From: Anoxybacteroides tepidamans
Lineage (GTDB): Bacteria; Bacillota; Bacilli; Bacillales; Anoxybacillaceae
Assembly (NCBI RefSeq): GCF_014201465.1
Contig: NZ_JACHEP010000009.1
Span: 1 to 64,000 of the forward strand
DNA: 64,000 bases
Reading direction: 5' to 3'
The notes under the pieces are model-generated. The model made no database searches, was not told the origin of the DNA, and was given only the letters and a program-made list of their open reading frames with translations. The number at the start of each line of letters is the position of its first letter. Position 1 is the first letter of the stretch. Shown one piece after another: positions 63,017-64,000 of the stretch. Both the position numbers and the translations under genes were made by a program.

Positions 63017-63119
63017 GTCGGCATATAATAATAAATGCATGCGCTAAGAAAAAAGAGGAATATTTCGAACAATTGAGAATAAGTATATTAAACGTTTGCA
63101 ATTAATAATAAATGCCGAC
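63017..63119. promoter_or_regulatory. Long inverted repeat upstream of abiE, likely operator
   Basis: A 23-base arm at 63017-63039 (starting GTCGGCAT) is matched by an inverted arm at 63097-63119 (ending ATGCCGAC) with about 19 of 23 positions pairing. The spacer is about 57 bases, AT-rich, and probably holds the promoter. AbiEi antitoxins are known to repress their own operon by binding paired inverted repeats, and this pair lies 27 bases before the AbiEi-like gene. Confidence 0.6.
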
Positions 63120-63145
63120 CTTTAGGTAAAAAAAGTGGTGATACA

Positions 63146-63754
63146 ATGAGTAGAGAAGTGAACAAGCTCATAAAAGATATTTTTGCGCGGAAAAAAGGAA
63201 TTGCTAGGACAGAAGACTTAACGAGAGAAGGAGTAAGCAAATATTATATTCGAAAGTACGAGCAAAGTGGAGAAATCATTAGGATAAAACGAGGGATTTA
63301 TCGTTATGCTGAGTTTGAAAATGATCAACATGCCGAAATGATTGAAGTAGCGAAAGTGATCCCGAATGGTGTTCTTTGTCTTTTGTCGGCATTGTCTTTT
63401 TATGAGTTAACCACCTATAATCCGTGGGAATATCAAATCGCTATTGAAAGAAAATCAAGGAAACCGAGATTACCAGATTATCCACCAATTAAAGTTTTTT
63501 ACTTTTCAAAAAAACAGTTTGAATATGGAATGGAAGAAGTGGAGGTAGGCGGCCATAAAATAAGTATCTATAATCGTGAAAAAACAATTTGCGATATTAT
63601 TCGATACAGAGAAAAAATAGGGATCGATTTAATGAAAGAAGGCTTGCGAAATTATTTGCAAAGTCCGGAAAAAAATATCAATAAATTGATGGAATGTGCG
63701 GAAGTAATGCGCGTCAAGACGGTTTTACTCAAATACTTAGAGGTGCTTTTGTAA
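63146..63754 (+). CDS. abiEi: AbiEi-family antitoxin of a type IV toxin-antitoxin system
   Basis: A 202-residue protein. The N-terminal winged helix (KLIKDIFARKKGIARTEDLT, YYIRKYEQSGEIIRIKRGIY) matches the AbiEi antitoxin DNA-binding domain. The C-terminal part has VIPNGVLCLLSALSFYELTT, IKVFYFSKKQFEYGMEEVEV and REKTICDIIRYREKIGIDLM, all typical of AbiEi. It should repress its operon and neutralise the downstream nucleotidyltransferase toxin. GTGGTGATACA precedes the ATG. The last base of its stop is the first base of the toxin ATG. Confidence 0.85.
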   Translation: MSREVNKLIKDIFARKKGIARTEDLTREGVSKYYIRKYEQSGEIIRIKRGIYRYAEFENDQHAEMIEVAKVIPNGVLCLLSALSFYELTTYNPWEYQIAIERKSRKPRLPDYPPIKVFYFSKKQFEYGMEEVEVGGHKISIYNREKTICDIIRYREKIGIDLMKEGLRNYLQSPEKNINKLMECAEVMRVKTVLLKYLEVLL

Positions 63755-64000
63755 TGGGAGATGTGAAAAATATACCTGCATCAGTTAGCGAACGATTAAA
63801 AAATATTGCTAAACAAAGCGGGAAAACCTTTGATTCCATTTTACTGCTATATTTTCAAGAAAGGTTGCTATATCGGCTTTCTATTTCCCGCTATCGGGAA
63901 CAATTTGTTTTAAAGGGCGGTCTCTTTTTGTTTTCTCTAACACAATTCAAATCTAGACCAACGAAAGATATCGATTTTTTAGCCAGACAAATTTCGAATG
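63754..64000 (+). CDS. abiEii: AbiEii-family nucleotidyltransferase toxin, cut by window end
   Basis: The first 82 residues are present. Residues about 48-79 read QFVLKGGLFLFSLTQFKSRP and TKDIDFLARQ, the GG...DxD nucleotidyltransferase motif of AbiEii/AbiGii toxins. These toxins transfer nucleotides to targets such as tRNA and cause growth arrest, giving phage resistance by abortive infection. The one-base overlap with abiEi shows translational coupling. The rest lies beyond position 64000, so integrity cannot be judged. Confidence 0.85.
   Translation, partial: MGDVKNIPASVSERLKNIAKQSGKTFDSILLLYFQERLLYRLSISRYREQFVLKGGLFLFSLTQFKSRPTKDIDFLARQISN

Noticed and set aside
63097-63145. CRISPR-like or phage repeat around the AATAATAAATGC motif
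   Set aside because: Only two arms exist and they are inverted, with no regular spacers; an operator fits better.

Overview
The window is chromosomal DNA from a Gram-positive, endospore-forming member of the Bacillaceae. Gene content (bofC, spoVB, comN, cymR, two T-box leaders, 6S RNA) and gene order follow the Bacillus subtilis yebC(yrbC)-bofC-ruvAB-queA-tgt-yajC ... relA-dtd-hisS-aspS-rarA-cymR-iscS-mnmA-recD2-alaS-mltG-greA-mtnN-mccB segment almost gene for gene. The several transposons, the Geobacillus-like protein sequences and the intermediate G+C suggest a thermophile-type genus such as Anoxybacillus, Geobacillus or Parageobacillus. The genus is inferred, not proven.

Layout. 1-4.5 kb is accessory: a decayed IS1182-type transposase, a Uma2 nuclease gene, a short MITE-like repeat, a broken peroxiredoxin fragment, and a split threonine/serine exporter pair. 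4.5-6.5 kb is an IS607 element (tnpA plus frameshifted tnpB) sitting exactly between the promoter/Shine-Dalgarno and the start codon of yebC. 6.5-34.5 kb is core: yebC, bofC, ruvAB, queA-tgt-yajC, spoVB, comN, secDF, a CDF exporter, recJ-apt, relA-dtd, an SH3b amidase, T-box-hisS-aspS, 6S RNA, tcdA, rarA, cymR-iscS. A second tnpB element (34.5-35.9 kb) separates iscS from mnmA. 35.9-53.8 kb is core again: mnmA, a TPR protein, recD2, yrrI, T-box-alaS, yrzL-ruvX-yrzB, mltG, the tRNA U34 genes trmR-trhP1-trhP2, udk, greA, pbpI, yrrS. 54-57.4 kb is a decayed sulfur-amino-acid region: yrrT and mccA are pseudogenes, mtnN and mccB look intact. 57.5-64 kb is accessory: a truncated Rpn-type nuclease gene, a DUF4405 membrane protein, an IS200/IS605 element with intact tnpA and tnpB, a GH1 6-phospho-beta-glucosidase, and the start of an AbiE toxin-antitoxin operon cut by the window end.

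How the genes work together. Much of the core acts on tRNA (queA, tgt, tcdA, mnmA with iscS as sulfur donor, trhP1/trhP2/trmR, hisS, aspS, alaS, dtd) and on recombination or replication repair (ruvAB, recJ, rarA, recD2, ruvX). secDF with yajC serves Sec export. relA, 6S RNA, GreA and CymR are global regulators.

The most unusual features are: an IS607 insertion whose precise removal would rebuild the yebC translation start; a near-identical omega-RNA scaffold downstream of two different tnpB genes, both of which carry a single frameshift; and two copies of a MITE family, one loaded with strong hairpins.
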